From positions 7,004,001-7,068,000 of the forward strand of contig NZ_CP147913.1 in assembly GCF_037414475.1 (NCBI RefSeq): DNA of 64,000 nucleotides. The letters run 5' to 3'. This stretch comes from Myxococcus stipitatus. Its GTDB lineage: Bacteria > Myxococcota > Myxococcia > Myxococcales > Myxococcaceae. The position numbers and the translations under genes are program-made. The notes beneath the pieces were generated by a model that was given only the letters and a program-made list of their open reading frames with translations, did no database searches and was not told where the DNA came from. Shown here in pieces: positions 24,302-31,652 of this stretch (positions are counted from its first letter, which is position 1; the number at the start of each line of letters is the position of its first letter).

Positions 24302-25621
24302 ATGTCCGAGACTGTTTCGCCCACGCCGACGCCGCTCCTCGATGCCCGCCCCGTGGATGTCTCGGAGCGAGTCACCTTGCTCGACTCGCTTCGTGGTTTC
24401 GCCCTGTGGGGTGTCTTCGTCTCCAACAGCATCACCTGGTTCAGCGGCCGGGCGATGATGCGCAAGGACCAGGTCGTGGCGCTGGATGCGTCGCTCCTGG
24501 ATACCGTGCTCAAGACGGTCTACGACTTCACCATCAACCAGAAGTTCATGACGCTGTTCACGTTCCTCTTCGGGCTGGGCTTCAGCATCCAGTTCGCCCG
24601 CGCGGAGGCACGGGGTGCCTCCATCCTCGGGCTCTATTCACGGCGGCTGCTCATCCTGCTGGGGATTGGCGCGGTTCATCACTACGCCATCTGGTGCGGG
24701 GACGTGCTGGAGACGTATGCGCTGCTGGGCTTCGCGCTGATGCTGTTCCGCAACAGCTCGAACCGGACGGTGGCCCTCTGGGCGGGGGTGTTGCTGCTCG
24801 TGGTGCCCCTGGTGGTCCCGGCGCTGATGCGGGCCGTCCCGGTCTGGCTGCATGGCGCGGAAGCGGCGGCCGAGGCGGCGAAGGCGAGGCAGGCCCTGAT
24901 GGCGGCGGGGCGCGCGCAGCTGCTGGAGTCCCTCTCGGGCGACTCCTTCTGGACCTCGCTGGTGGGCACGGCGCGCTTCAACGTGGACTCCTACGCGAGC
25001 ATCAATCGCATCACCTGGATGTGCTCGGTCCTGGGCCGCTTCCTCCTGGGGCTGCTCGCGGGGCGCTACCTGTTGCTCCAGGACCTCGAGCGCCATCACC
25101 GCGTGCATCAGCGGATGTTGTTCTGGGGCCTGTTCCTGGGGGTGGTGGGCAGCGGCTCCACGTTGGTCATCTGGCGGTTGCAGCGGCAGGGCTTGTTGGA
25201 CATGAGCTCCAGCCATTGGATGTGGATGCTGGGAGGCATCTCGGAGTGGGGCTACCTGTTGCTGGCGGCGGCGTATGTCGCGGCCTTCGCGTTGCTGGCC
25301 CGGCGCGGGTGGGGCCAGGGGTTCTTCAACGCGCTGATGCCCGTGGGCCGCATGGCGCTCACCAACTACCTGATGCAGTCGGTGGTGAGCGTGTGCATCT
25401 ACAACGGCTGGGGACTGGGCCTCATCACGAAGCTGCCCGTGTCGCGTGTCGCCCTGCTGTGCCTGGTCCTCTTCGCCGGGCAGATGGTCTTCAGCCGTTG
25501 GTGGCTCGGCCGCTACCGCTTCGGCCCGGTGGAGTGGCTGTGGCGCTCGCTCACGTATGGAAAGGCGCAGCCGATGAAGGTGGCGCCGCGGCGGGGAGCG
25601 GCGGGCGCGGCGCCCGCGTGA
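24302..25621 (+). CDS. DUF418 (YeiB-like) integral membrane protein
   Basis: A 439-residue multi-pass membrane protein. It starts with a soluble head and then the diagnostic ERVTLLDSLRGFALWGVFVSN. Further family blocks are FTINQKFMTLFTFLFGLGFSIQ, YSRRLLILLGIGAVHH and, in the C-terminal DUF418 domain, PVGRMALTNYLMQSVV with YGWGLG-type features. About 8-10 transmembrane segments are visible. DUF418/YeiB proteins belong to the acyltransferase-3-like membrane superfamily; a transport or acyl-transfer role is suspected but unproven. A hairpin follows immediately. Confidence 0.88.
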   Translation: MSETVSPTPTPLLDARPVDVSERVTLLDSLRGFALWGVFVSNSITWFSGRAMMRKDQVVALDASLLDTVLKTVYDFTINQKFMTLFTFLFGLGFSIQFARAEARGASILGLYSRRLLILLGIGAVHHYAIWCGDVLETYALLGFALMLFRNSSNRTVALWAGVLLLVVPLVVPALMRAVPVWLHGAEAAAEAAKARQALMAAGRAQLLESLSGDSFWTSLVGTARFNVDSYASINRITWMCSVLGRFLLGLLAGRYLLLQDLERHHRVHQRMLFWGLFLGVVGSGSTLVIWRLQRQGLLDMSSSHWMWMLGGISEWGYLLLAAAYVAAFALLARRGWGQGFFNALMPVGRMALTNYLMQSVVSVCIYNGWGLGLITKLPVSRVALLCLVLFAGQMVFSRWWLGRYRFGPVEWLWRSLTYGKAQPMKVAPRRGAAGAAPA

Positions 25622-25642
25622 GGCCCCGGGCCCGTGGGGCCT
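25621..25642. terminator. Bidirectional hairpin between convergent DUF418 and LysE genes
   Basis: AGGCCCC and GGGGCCT form a 7-bp stem around an 8-nt loop, starting at the last base of the DUF418 stop codon and ending 4 bp before the LysE stop. It is positioned to end both convergent transcripts. Confidence 0.5.
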
Positions 25643-25645
25643 GGC

Positions 25646-26272
25646 TCAGGTGGGACGCCGCATGGTGGCCAGCACCAGGCCGATGCCGATGAGCGCGGTG
25701 CCGGAGAGGCGCTCGCGCCAGACCTGGGCGCGCGGTGAGCCGGAGAGGCGTCCACCGGCGACGCCCAGCCACGCGTAGGCCGCGAGCACGGGGACCTCCA
25801 CCACGATGCAGGAGACGCCGTAGACGGTGAACTGCAGCGCCGCGTGGGGGCCGGGCTGGATGAACTGCGGCAGCAGGGAGCCGAAGAACAGGATGGACTT
25901 GGGGTTGGCGAGCTGTTTGGCGAACCCCTGGACGAAGGCGCTGTTCCAGAGGGCGGGTTTGGGCCGCTCGGCGAGGGTGAGGCTCTGCTTCGCGTCCAAC
26001 AGCGTCCTCACCCCCAGGTAGATGAGGTAGGCCGCGCCCGCGTAGCGGATGACGTGAAACGCCAGGTGGGACGTGGCCAGCGCGGCGCCGAGTCCCGCCA
26101 CGGAGATGAGGAAGTACACGGTGTTGCCGGCCTGGATGCCCAACGTCGCGCCCATTCCCGCGCGGAAGCCCCGAGACATCGCCTGGGAGACCACCAGCAG
26201 GACAGCGGGTCCCGGGGTGATGGCGAAGAGCGCCATCGTCAACGTGAAGGTGGCCCAGAGGGTCAGGTCCAT
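25646..26272 (-). CDS. LysE/RhtB family amino-acid exporter
   Basis: A 208-residue inner-membrane protein of standard RhtB length. The N-terminus MDLTLWATFTLTMALFAITPGPAVLLVV carries the signature TPGP motif. MSRGFRAGMGATLGIQAGNTVYF and the central QGFAKQLANPKSILFF are family-conserved. Six transmembrane segments are expected. Family members export amino acids or homoserine lactones; the substrate here is not predictable. The ATG at 26272 aligns with family starts, and upstream in-frame Met codons would add an untypical tail. Confidence 0.88.
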   Translation of the reverse strand: MDLTLWATFTLTMALFAITPGPAVLLVVSQAMSRGFRAGMGATLGIQAGNTVYFLISVAGLGAALATSHLAFHVIRYAGAAYLIYLGVRTLLDAKQSLTLAERPKPALWNSAFVQGFAKQLANPKSILFFGSLLPQFIQPGPHAALQFTVYGVSCIVVEVPVLAAYAWLGVAGGRLSGSPRAQVWRERLSGTALIGIGLVLATMRRPT

Positions 26273-26516
26273 GAGGTGCGAACGCGGCGAGAGGTGTCGG
26301 CCCGAAGTCACATCCTACGACACGCGACGCATTCACGTGGGCGCGAGCGACGGACCTTCACGCCCGGAAGGCATCCCACTCACGGGTGAAATCAGGCCTT
26401 GAAACAGAGCGTTCTCATGCTCTGCTGGTCTGGCGGTCAATCCGGAGGGTGGGGCGAGTCGGCGGGACTCTCGGCCGGGAGGGAGCGGATGGCTCGTGCC
26501 ATGGGGAGCGGCACAC

Positions 26517-26918
26517 GTGAAGAAGACGTACCAGGGAAGCTGTCACTGCGGGGCGGTTCGGTACGAGGCGGACATCGACTTGAGCAAGGGGAGCTACAAG
26601 TGCAACTGCTCCATCTGCACCAAGGGGCGGACCTGGCTGGCCATCATCGGTCCGGAGGACTTCCGTCTCCATGCGGGTGAGCTCGCGCTCTCCGACTACC
26701 AGTTCCGCACCAAGCAGATTCACCACATGTTCTGCAAACACTGCGGGGTGCACTCGTTTGGCTGGGGCGAGGACGGGGACCTGGGGAAGTTCTACACCGT
26801 CCGGCTCAACTGCCTGGACGACGTGAGCACGGAGGAACTGGTGAGCACCCCCGTCACCTACGTCAACGGCCGCGAAGACGACTTCAAGACGCCCCCCGCG
26901 GAAGTCCGTCACCTCTGA
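26517..26918 (+). CDS. GFA/CENP-V-type zinc protein
   Basis: A 133-residue protein of the glutathione-dependent formaldehyde-activating (GFA) fold. Zinc ligands are visible in family order: CHC (Cys9, Cys11), CNCSIC (Cys29, Cys31, Cys34) and FCKHCG. Family members bind zinc and some use glutathione adducts; most genomic copies have no proven substrate. The GTG at 26517 is preferred because family members begin KKTYQGSCHCG; a GTG at 26496 would add seven residues. It is followed 30 bp later by a methyltransferase gene. Confidence 0.82.
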   Translation: MKKTYQGSCHCGAVRYEADIDLSKGSYKCNCSICTKGRTWLAIIGPEDFRLHAGELALSDYQFRTKQIHHMFCKHCGVHSFGWGEDGDLGKFYTVRLNCLDDVSTEELVSTPVTYVNGREDDFKTPPAEVRHL

Positions 26919-26948
26919 GCCGCATCTCCTTCGCCTGGACCCACGCCC

Positions 26949-27698
26949 ATGAACCTCTACGACGAACTCGCCGATTGGTGGCCCCTGGTTTCGCCTCCGA
27001 GCGACTACGAGGAGGAGGCGGGAGAATATCTCCGCCTGCTGCGTGCCGCCGCGACAGGGGAGCTGAAGACGATGTTGGAGCTGGGCAGCGGCGGAGGCAA
27101 CAACGCCAGCCACCTCAAGCGCGACTTCCAGCTCACGCTCGTGGAGCTGTCGGAGGGCATGCTGAAACACAGCCGCGAGCTCAACCCCGAGTGTGAACAC
27201 CTGCTCGCCGACATGCGCACCGTGCGCCTGGGCCGCGAATTCGACGCCGTGTTCGTCCACGACGCCATCACGTACATGGTGACGGAGGCGGACCTGCGCG
27301 CGGCCCTGGAGACGGTGGCTGTTCATCTGCGGGCCGGCGGCGTCGCGCTGGTGGCGCCGGATGCGACATGGGAGAGCTTCGAGCCCGGAGTGACGTCGGA
27401 AGGAGGCGACGAGCCCGAGGCACCTGGCAGGGGTGCCCGCTCGCTGCGCTACCTCATGTGGTCCCTGCCGCCCAAGCCCGGGAGCACGACGCTGGAGGTC
27501 CACTTCGGCATGCTGCTGAAGGAGCGCGACGGCAGCGTCCGCTCCGTCCACGACGTGCATCACCACGGGCTCTTTTCCCGGGCCACGTGGCTGCGCCTGT
27601 TCAGCGAGGTGGGGCTGGAGGCTCGCCTGGAGTCGCGCATCCTGGAGGGCAAGCCCTACGACACGTTCGTCGCCCTCAAGCCCGCGCCCTCGCGATGA
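26949..27698 (+). CDS. Class I SAM-dependent methyltransferase
   Basis: A 249-residue cytoplasmic protein. It starts MNLYDELADWWPLVSPPSDY, has motif I at LELGSGGGNNA (about residues 43-53), an acidic end of strand 2 in LTLVELSEGMLKHS, and motif II/III at FDAVFVHDAITYM. The fold is the Methyltransf_25/11 type used on small molecules. The substrate is unknown. It lies 30 bp after the GFA gene, so the two may form a small detoxification or tailoring operon. Confidence 0.85.
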   Translation: MNLYDELADWWPLVSPPSDYEEEAGEYLRLLRAAATGELKTMLELGSGGGNNASHLKRDFQLTLVELSEGMLKHSRELNPECEHLLADMRTVRLGREFDAVFVHDAITYMVTEADLRAALETVAVHLRAGGVALVAPDATWESFEPGVTSEGGDEPEAPGRGARSLRYLMWSLPPKPGSTTLEVHFGMLLKERDGSVRSVHDVHHHGLFSRATWLRLFSEVGLEARLESRILEGKPYDTFVALKPAPSR

Positions 27699-27713
27699 TG
27701 CGTGGCGCCGTGC

Positions 27714-28268
27714 TCAGGTTCCGGTGACGGTGGGGAGCGGCTCGTCGTAGCGGGGGATGAAGGTCCGCCGGGCGAACTTCCACTGTCCCCCCTGCTTGAC
27801 CAGTTGGTCGGCGTAGGTGCCGACAATCCTCACGTCCTTGCCGGTGTCCTTGAAGCGAAGGACTTCATCCAGGGTGGAGCGCGCGGTGGCGCGGTTGGGC
27901 CCCTGTACGTGGATGACGGTGGGCGAGACCGTCTGCACGCGCAGCTCGACGCGCCCCACGTTTCCCGTCATGCCTTGGCGGATGGCCTCACGGCCCTCGA
28001 ACGTCCAGCCCATGGGCGGAGGCGCCTGGACCTCCCAGACCGCGTCCTCGGTGAACATCTCCTCCGTGGCCTTCCAGTCCGCGTGGTTCGCCGCGTCCGA
28101 GAAGCGCTCGATGAGCGAGCGCACCGCGAGGTGCTCGATGGGGTACGCCTCGATGTTCGCGGTGCCCGGCAGGTGGGCTCCCGCGGGCAGCGTCTTGTGG
28201 GGGCTGCCCGCGCAGCCGGCGAGCGACAGGAGCAGGGCGGAGGCTGATGCGAGGGTGTGGCGGAGCAT
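27714..28268 (-). CDS. SnoaL-like (NTF2 fold) lipoprotein
   Basis: A 184-residue protein with a lipoprotein signal (MLRHTLASASALLLSLAGC) and a SnoaL_4-type domain from about residue 45: IEHLAVRSLIERFSDAANHADWKATEEMFTEDAVWEV and QGGQWKFARRTFIP. NTF2-like domains form small cones that act as hydrolases, cyclases or ligand binders; export as a lipoprotein is less common. It is divergent from the LysR gene with 115 bp between the starts, so it is the prime candidate target of that regulator. Confidence 0.8.
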   Translation of the reverse strand: MLRHTLASASALLLSLAGCAGSPHKTLPAGAHLPGTANIEAYPIEHLAVRSLIERFSDAANHADWKATEEMFTEDAVWEVQAPPPMGWTFEGREAIRQGMTGNVGRVELRVQTVSPTVIHVQGPNRATARSTLDEVLRFKDTGKDVRIVGTYADQLVKQGGQWKFARRTFIPRYDEPLPTVTGT

Positions 28269-28341
28269 GGTGCGTGTCCTCGGGTCGATGGGGTGGTGTG
28301 GCTCGACGGGGAGGAGAATGCGGGCCGGCATCGATTCAGTC

Positions 28342-28354
28342 GAACGCGTTGTTC
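28342..28354. promoter_or_regulatory. Candidate LysR-type operator in the SnoaL/LysR divergent region
   Basis: GAAC-GCGTT-GTTC is a perfect 4-bp inverted repeat with a 5-nt spacer, close in form to the TGAA-N5-TTCA boxes of MetR-type regulators. It lies 30 bp before the LysR start codon, where autoregulation and divergent control would be expected. Confidence 0.35.
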
Positions 28355-28383
28355 AGGACGAAGTGTGAAGCTAGGGTGAATCG

Positions 28384-29325
28384 ATGCCGAACCCGCTCGT
28401 CGAGATTCGCCACCTGCTGTTGCTCTCCGCGCTGGAGGAGGTGGGCAGTCTCAACGCCGCCGCGCGCAAGCTGCACCTGTCGCCCTCCGCGCTCAGTCAA
28501 CAGCTCCGCGAGCTGGAGGACCGGCTGGGTGGCCCGCTGTTCCATCGGCAGTGGCGGCGCCTGGTCCTGACCTCCGCGGGGCGGAGGCTGACGGACGCGG
28601 CGCGCTCGGTGTTGGGAGAGCTCTCCCGCGCGGAGGCGGAAGCGCGGGAGCTGCTGCGGGGCGCGAGCGGCACGCTCCGGGTGGCGACGGTGTGTCTCCA
28701 GTCGTACCGCTGGCTGCCGGAGCTCCTGCGCGACTTCTCCCGCGACTGGCCCGGCCTGGAGGTCAACATCGTCACGGAAGCGAGTGAATCCCCAGTCGAG
28801 TGGCTGCTCGCGCGCAAGCTGGATGTCGCGCTCGTGGCGGGGTTGATCCGCCCCGGGCCTCGCATCCGCATGGCGCCGCTGTTTCGCGACGAGCTGGTCG
28901 CGGTGGTGGGCCGCGAGCACCCCTGGGCCCTCGCGCGACGCAAGGTCGTGGAGGTGCGCGCGCTCGGCGAAGAGCATGTCTGGACGGACCCGGGAGCCCT
29001 CCGGACCACGGCGCCCCTGGGCCGGGCGCTCGCGCAGGCGGGGAATGTCTCGCCGTGCAAGGTGACGCTCATCCCGATGACGGGGGGCCTGCCGCTCGAG
29101 ATGGCTCGCGCCCACCTGGGCATCACCGTGCTGCCCCGGTGGGCCGTGACACCCCAACTGGGGGATGGGGCGCTGCACACCGTCCGGGTGGGCCCGAAGG
29201 GGTTGTGGCTGGAGTGGGCCGTGGCCACCCGCGCCGGAGAGTCCGAGCCCCCGCTCCAAGCCTTCGTGGAGGCCCTGCGCACCCACCACCCAGGCCCCCG
29301 CCGGGGAGCCCGGGCCCGGGGCTGA
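28384..29325 (+). CDS. LysR family transcriptional regulator (MetR-like)
   Basis: A 313-residue regulator. The N-terminal winged helix-turn-helix contains RHLLLLSALEEVGSLNAAARKL and LHLSPSALSQQLRELEDRLG; the effector domain follows from about residue 95 (GTLRVATVCLQSYRWLPELLRDF). The placement of the LysR substrate-binding motifs and the ATVCLQSYRWLP segment recall MetR. Divergent orientation to the SnoaL lipoprotein gene suggests it controls that gene; the co-inducer is unknown. Confidence 0.9.
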   Translation: MPNPLVEIRHLLLLSALEEVGSLNAAARKLHLSPSALSQQLRELEDRLGGPLFHRQWRRLVLTSAGRRLTDAARSVLGELSRAEAEARELLRGASGTLRVATVCLQSYRWLPELLRDFSRDWPGLEVNIVTEASESPVEWLLARKLDVALVAGLIRPGPRIRMAPLFRDELVAVVGREHPWALARRKVVEVRALGEEHVWTDPGALRTTAPLGRALAQAGNVSPCKVTLIPMTGGLPLEMARAHLGITVLPRWAVTPQLGDGALHTVRVGPKGLWLEWAVATRAGESEPPLQAFVEALRTHHPGPRRGARARG

Positions 29326-29360
29326 TACATCGAGACACGGCTGAAACATCGGGACACCGG
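29323..29360. repeat. Imperfect 18/19-bp direct repeat upstream of the M28 peptidase
   Basis: TGATACATCGAGACACGG (29323-29340) is followed one base later by TGAAACATCGGGACACCGG (29342-29360): two near-identical 18-19-bp units at 19-bp spacing, about two helical turns. A third partial CGATACAAC follows. The position, about 115-150 bp before the peptidase start, suits a pair of activator or repressor sites. Confidence 0.4.
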
Positions 29361-29473
29361 CGATACAACCCGCTGTGAAATCACGGGAATGTGAAGCCGC
29401 GCGCAACCTGGTGAGGCCCCGGGCCGATAATCCGAAACGCGCCATCCACGCTCAGCCTCGGGATCCCCCAACC

Positions 29474-30874
29474 ATGGCCTCGAAAATCAGCGACACGCCT
29501 CGCCCCCTTCCCACCGCGTCGTCGCGAGCCTCGGCCGCGAATACCTCCCAGCCCGCCGGTGCGGCGACCAAGGCCCGGACCCCGGACCCGCGCTGGAGCA
29601 AGGACGGGTTCGAGCCGAGCAACACCCGGCCACTGCCCCAGCTTCCGGCCCCGGCGCCGCTGCCCCAGCTCCCGGCGCCCACCACCCCGGTGGAGCCCAA
29701 GTGCGAGCCCAAGCCGAAGCCGGACACCCGGGCCCAGGACGCGGACCCGATGACGCACCTGCGCTACCTCGCCTCGGATGAGCTCAAGGGGCGGGACACG
29801 CCGTCGGAGGGATTGGACGCGGCGTCCAAGTACGTCCAGGCCCACGTCCAGAAGTACGGCCTGGTGGGGCCCAACAAGGCGAACGCGCAGAACCCCTTCG
29901 AGCAGCGCTTCGACGTCTTCTCGTTCGCGGGCAAGCCGGGCGTGGCGTCGAAGGGCGAGGCGCGGGAGCACGGCGCGCACAAGCAGTTCGGCCACAAGCT
30001 CTTCGAGGAGGGCTTCTACCTGAAGGACGGAATGCCTCGCGAGACGCTCGCGATGCTCAACCGCAAGTATGAGAGCACGATGAAGGCGGAGGGGCAGCCG
30101 CTGTCCCCCGCGCGGGGAGGCGGTCTGCGGAGCGTGGAGGAGCTGCGCTCGCTGGCGACGGAGTCCGGCAAGGGCGTGAACACGATGGCGCTGCTGCCAG
30201 GCACGGGGCCGCACAAGGACGAGGTCATCGTGGTGATGGCCCACATGGACCACGTGGGCACGGACCGGCGCGGCAACATCCACAACGGCGCGGATGACAA
30301 CGCGTCCGGCAGCGCGGTGTTGATGGCGGCGGTGCCGGAGCTGGCGGAGGCGCAGAAGCGCGGCGAGCTGGACCGCTCCATCCTCTTCATCTGGACCGGT
30401 GGCGAGGAGAAGGGCCTGGTGGGCTCGCAGTACTTCGTCGACAACCCGATTCCCGGGTTGGGCACGGAGCAGATCGCCGGCGTCGTCAACGTGGACATGG
30501 TGGGCCGCTGGGATGACCAGCGCCTGTCCGTCGTGGACACCAACCGCAAGGGCCAGCCGAACTACTTCCGCGAGGTGGTGGACCAGGCCAACGCGAAGCT
30601 GGCGGACCCGTTCGACCGCATCAACCGCGACATCAACCAGTACCGGGACCGGCAGGACGGCGCGGTGTTCGGCCGCAAGGGCGAGGACGTGCTCTTCCTC
30701 TTCGAGGGCCTGTCCAACCCGAACGGCGGCGGCGACCTCATCCCCGAGTACCACGAGCCCGGAGACGACATCGACCTCATCCTCCGCGACAACGGAGGCG
30801 AGAAGCCGCGCCGCGTGAAGGACCTGATGGTCAACGTCATTGGCATGGCCGCCAACCGGAAGACCGAGGAGTAG
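29474..30874 (+). CDS. M28 family zinc aminopeptidase-like protein
   Basis: A 466-residue protein. The first ~90 residues are Ser/Ala/Pro-rich and disordered (MASKISDTPRPLPTASSRAS...) with a WSKDGFEPSN motif, and show no Sec signal. The catalytic part starts at MTHLRYLASDELKGRDTPSEGLD. Co-catalytic zinc ligands are visible in order: His in VVMAHMDHVG, Asp in GADDNASG, Glu-Glu in TGGEEKG, Asp in VNVDMVGRW and His in PEYHEPGDD. Relatives remove N-terminal residues from peptides. The start at 29474 is chosen because upstream codons do not look protein-like; a longer form from 29375 cannot be excluded. Confidence 0.85.
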   Translation: MASKISDTPRPLPTASSRASAANTSQPAGAATKARTPDPRWSKDGFEPSNTRPLPQLPAPAPLPQLPAPTTPVEPKCEPKPKPDTRAQDADPMTHLRYLASDELKGRDTPSEGLDAASKYVQAHVQKYGLVGPNKANAQNPFEQRFDVFSFAGKPGVASKGEAREHGAHKQFGHKLFEEGFYLKDGMPRETLAMLNRKYESTMKAEGQPLSPARGGGLRSVEELRSLATESGKGVNTMALLPGTGPHKDEVIVVMAHMDHVGTDRRGNIHNGADDNASGSAVLMAAVPELAEAQKRGELDRSILFIWTGGEEKGLVGSQYFVDNPIPGLGTEQIAGVVNVDMVGRWDDQRLSVVDTNRKGQPNYFREVVDQANAKLADPFDRINRDINQYRDRQDGAVFGRKGEDVLFLFEGLSNPNGGGDLIPEYHEPGDDIDLILRDNGGEKPRRVKDLMVNVIGMAANRKTEE

Positions 30875-30981
30875 CGGCCCCGCGGTCTTGAGGCCCACGT
30901 CGCCGGCCTGGGCTCACACCCGGGTTGGCGCGCTCCACCGGGGGCTTGTTCCTGGCCCCAAGCCCGTCGAGACTCGTCGCC

Positions 30982-31542
30982 ATGTCCGCAGGTACTCCTT
31001 CGCCGCGTCCCTGGTTCGCCTTCTCCGTCGACCTGTCCCCGGCCACGGCGCGCGAGCGCATCCCGGGCCTGCCCGCGCTGCCCTCCCTGCCGGATGGGGA
31101 GCTGGCCGAGGCGCTGGATGTGGACGTCGTCTACGACGTGCCCTCGGCGGCGTGGGGTGGGAAGGTGGCTCGGTTGGTGGATGCCCCGGGCAAGCGCCTC
31201 CCGGGGCTGCTCCGGCGCGTCTCTCCGGAGCTCTGGGAGGCCGTGAGCCGGTGGGAGGCCCCGCTCGCCGAGGCCACCACGTCGCGGGCCGTCAAGGTCC
31301 GCACCGCCACGGGCGCCATGCTCACCGCCCAGGCCTTCACCCCACCCGCGCGAGGGGGCACCCCACCTCCAGGCCCCATCAGCGAGGCCTTCCTCATCAC
31401 GGTGGCCGTGGCGGCGGAGCGGGCGGGCCTGTCCGCGGACCACGTCGAGCGGCTCCAGGCGGAGGCCCGAATCGTGGAGACGATTCAGCAGGCCAAGGCG
31501 GGCGCGGCGCCGGAAACCGCATCCACTGGAAAGAAGGGCTGA
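30982..31542 (+). CDS. Gamma-glutamylcyclotransferase-like fold protein
   Basis: A 186-residue cytoplasmic protein. WFAFSVDLSPATARERIPG occupies the place of the YFAYGSNL phosphate/substrate loop of GGCT-like proteins. VPSAAWGGKVARLV matches the strand carrying 'GG.l..l', and SPELWEAVSRWE occupies the region of the catalytic Glu ('LDRYEG' in relatives). The resemblance is moderate and several canonical residues are changed, so activity is uncertain. Relatives cyclise gamma-glutamyl peptides to 5-oxoproline. It lies between the M28 peptidase and the nuclease genes, all co-directional. Confidence 0.5.
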   Translation: MSAGTPSPRPWFAFSVDLSPATARERIPGLPALPSLPDGELAEALDVDVVYDVPSAAWGGKVARLVDAPGKRLPGLLRRVSPELWEAVSRWEAPLAEATTSRAVKVRTATGAMLTAQAFTPPARGGTPPPGPISEAFLITVAVAAERAGLSADHVERLQAEARIVETIQQAKAGAAPETASTGKKG

Positions 31543-31614
31543 TCCGCAATTGCGTGGCGGAAAAGTAACGGCTTGACGCAACTTGGCGCGGGTTCCCGCC
31601 GACCATGGTCATAC

Positions 31615-31630
31615 CAGGGGTTCGTCCCTG
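31615..31630 (+). promoter_or_regulatory. UUCG-loop hairpin in the nuclease leader
   Basis: CAGGG and CCCTG with a G-T closing pair flank TTCG, a very stable tetraloop hairpin 22 bp before the nuclease start. It may stabilise the 5' end of the mRNA. The palindrome TGGT-CAT-ACCA just upstream (31606-31616) is a possible operator. Confidence 0.35.
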
Positions 31631-31652
31631 AGCGGTTCAAGGGTGCTCTCGT

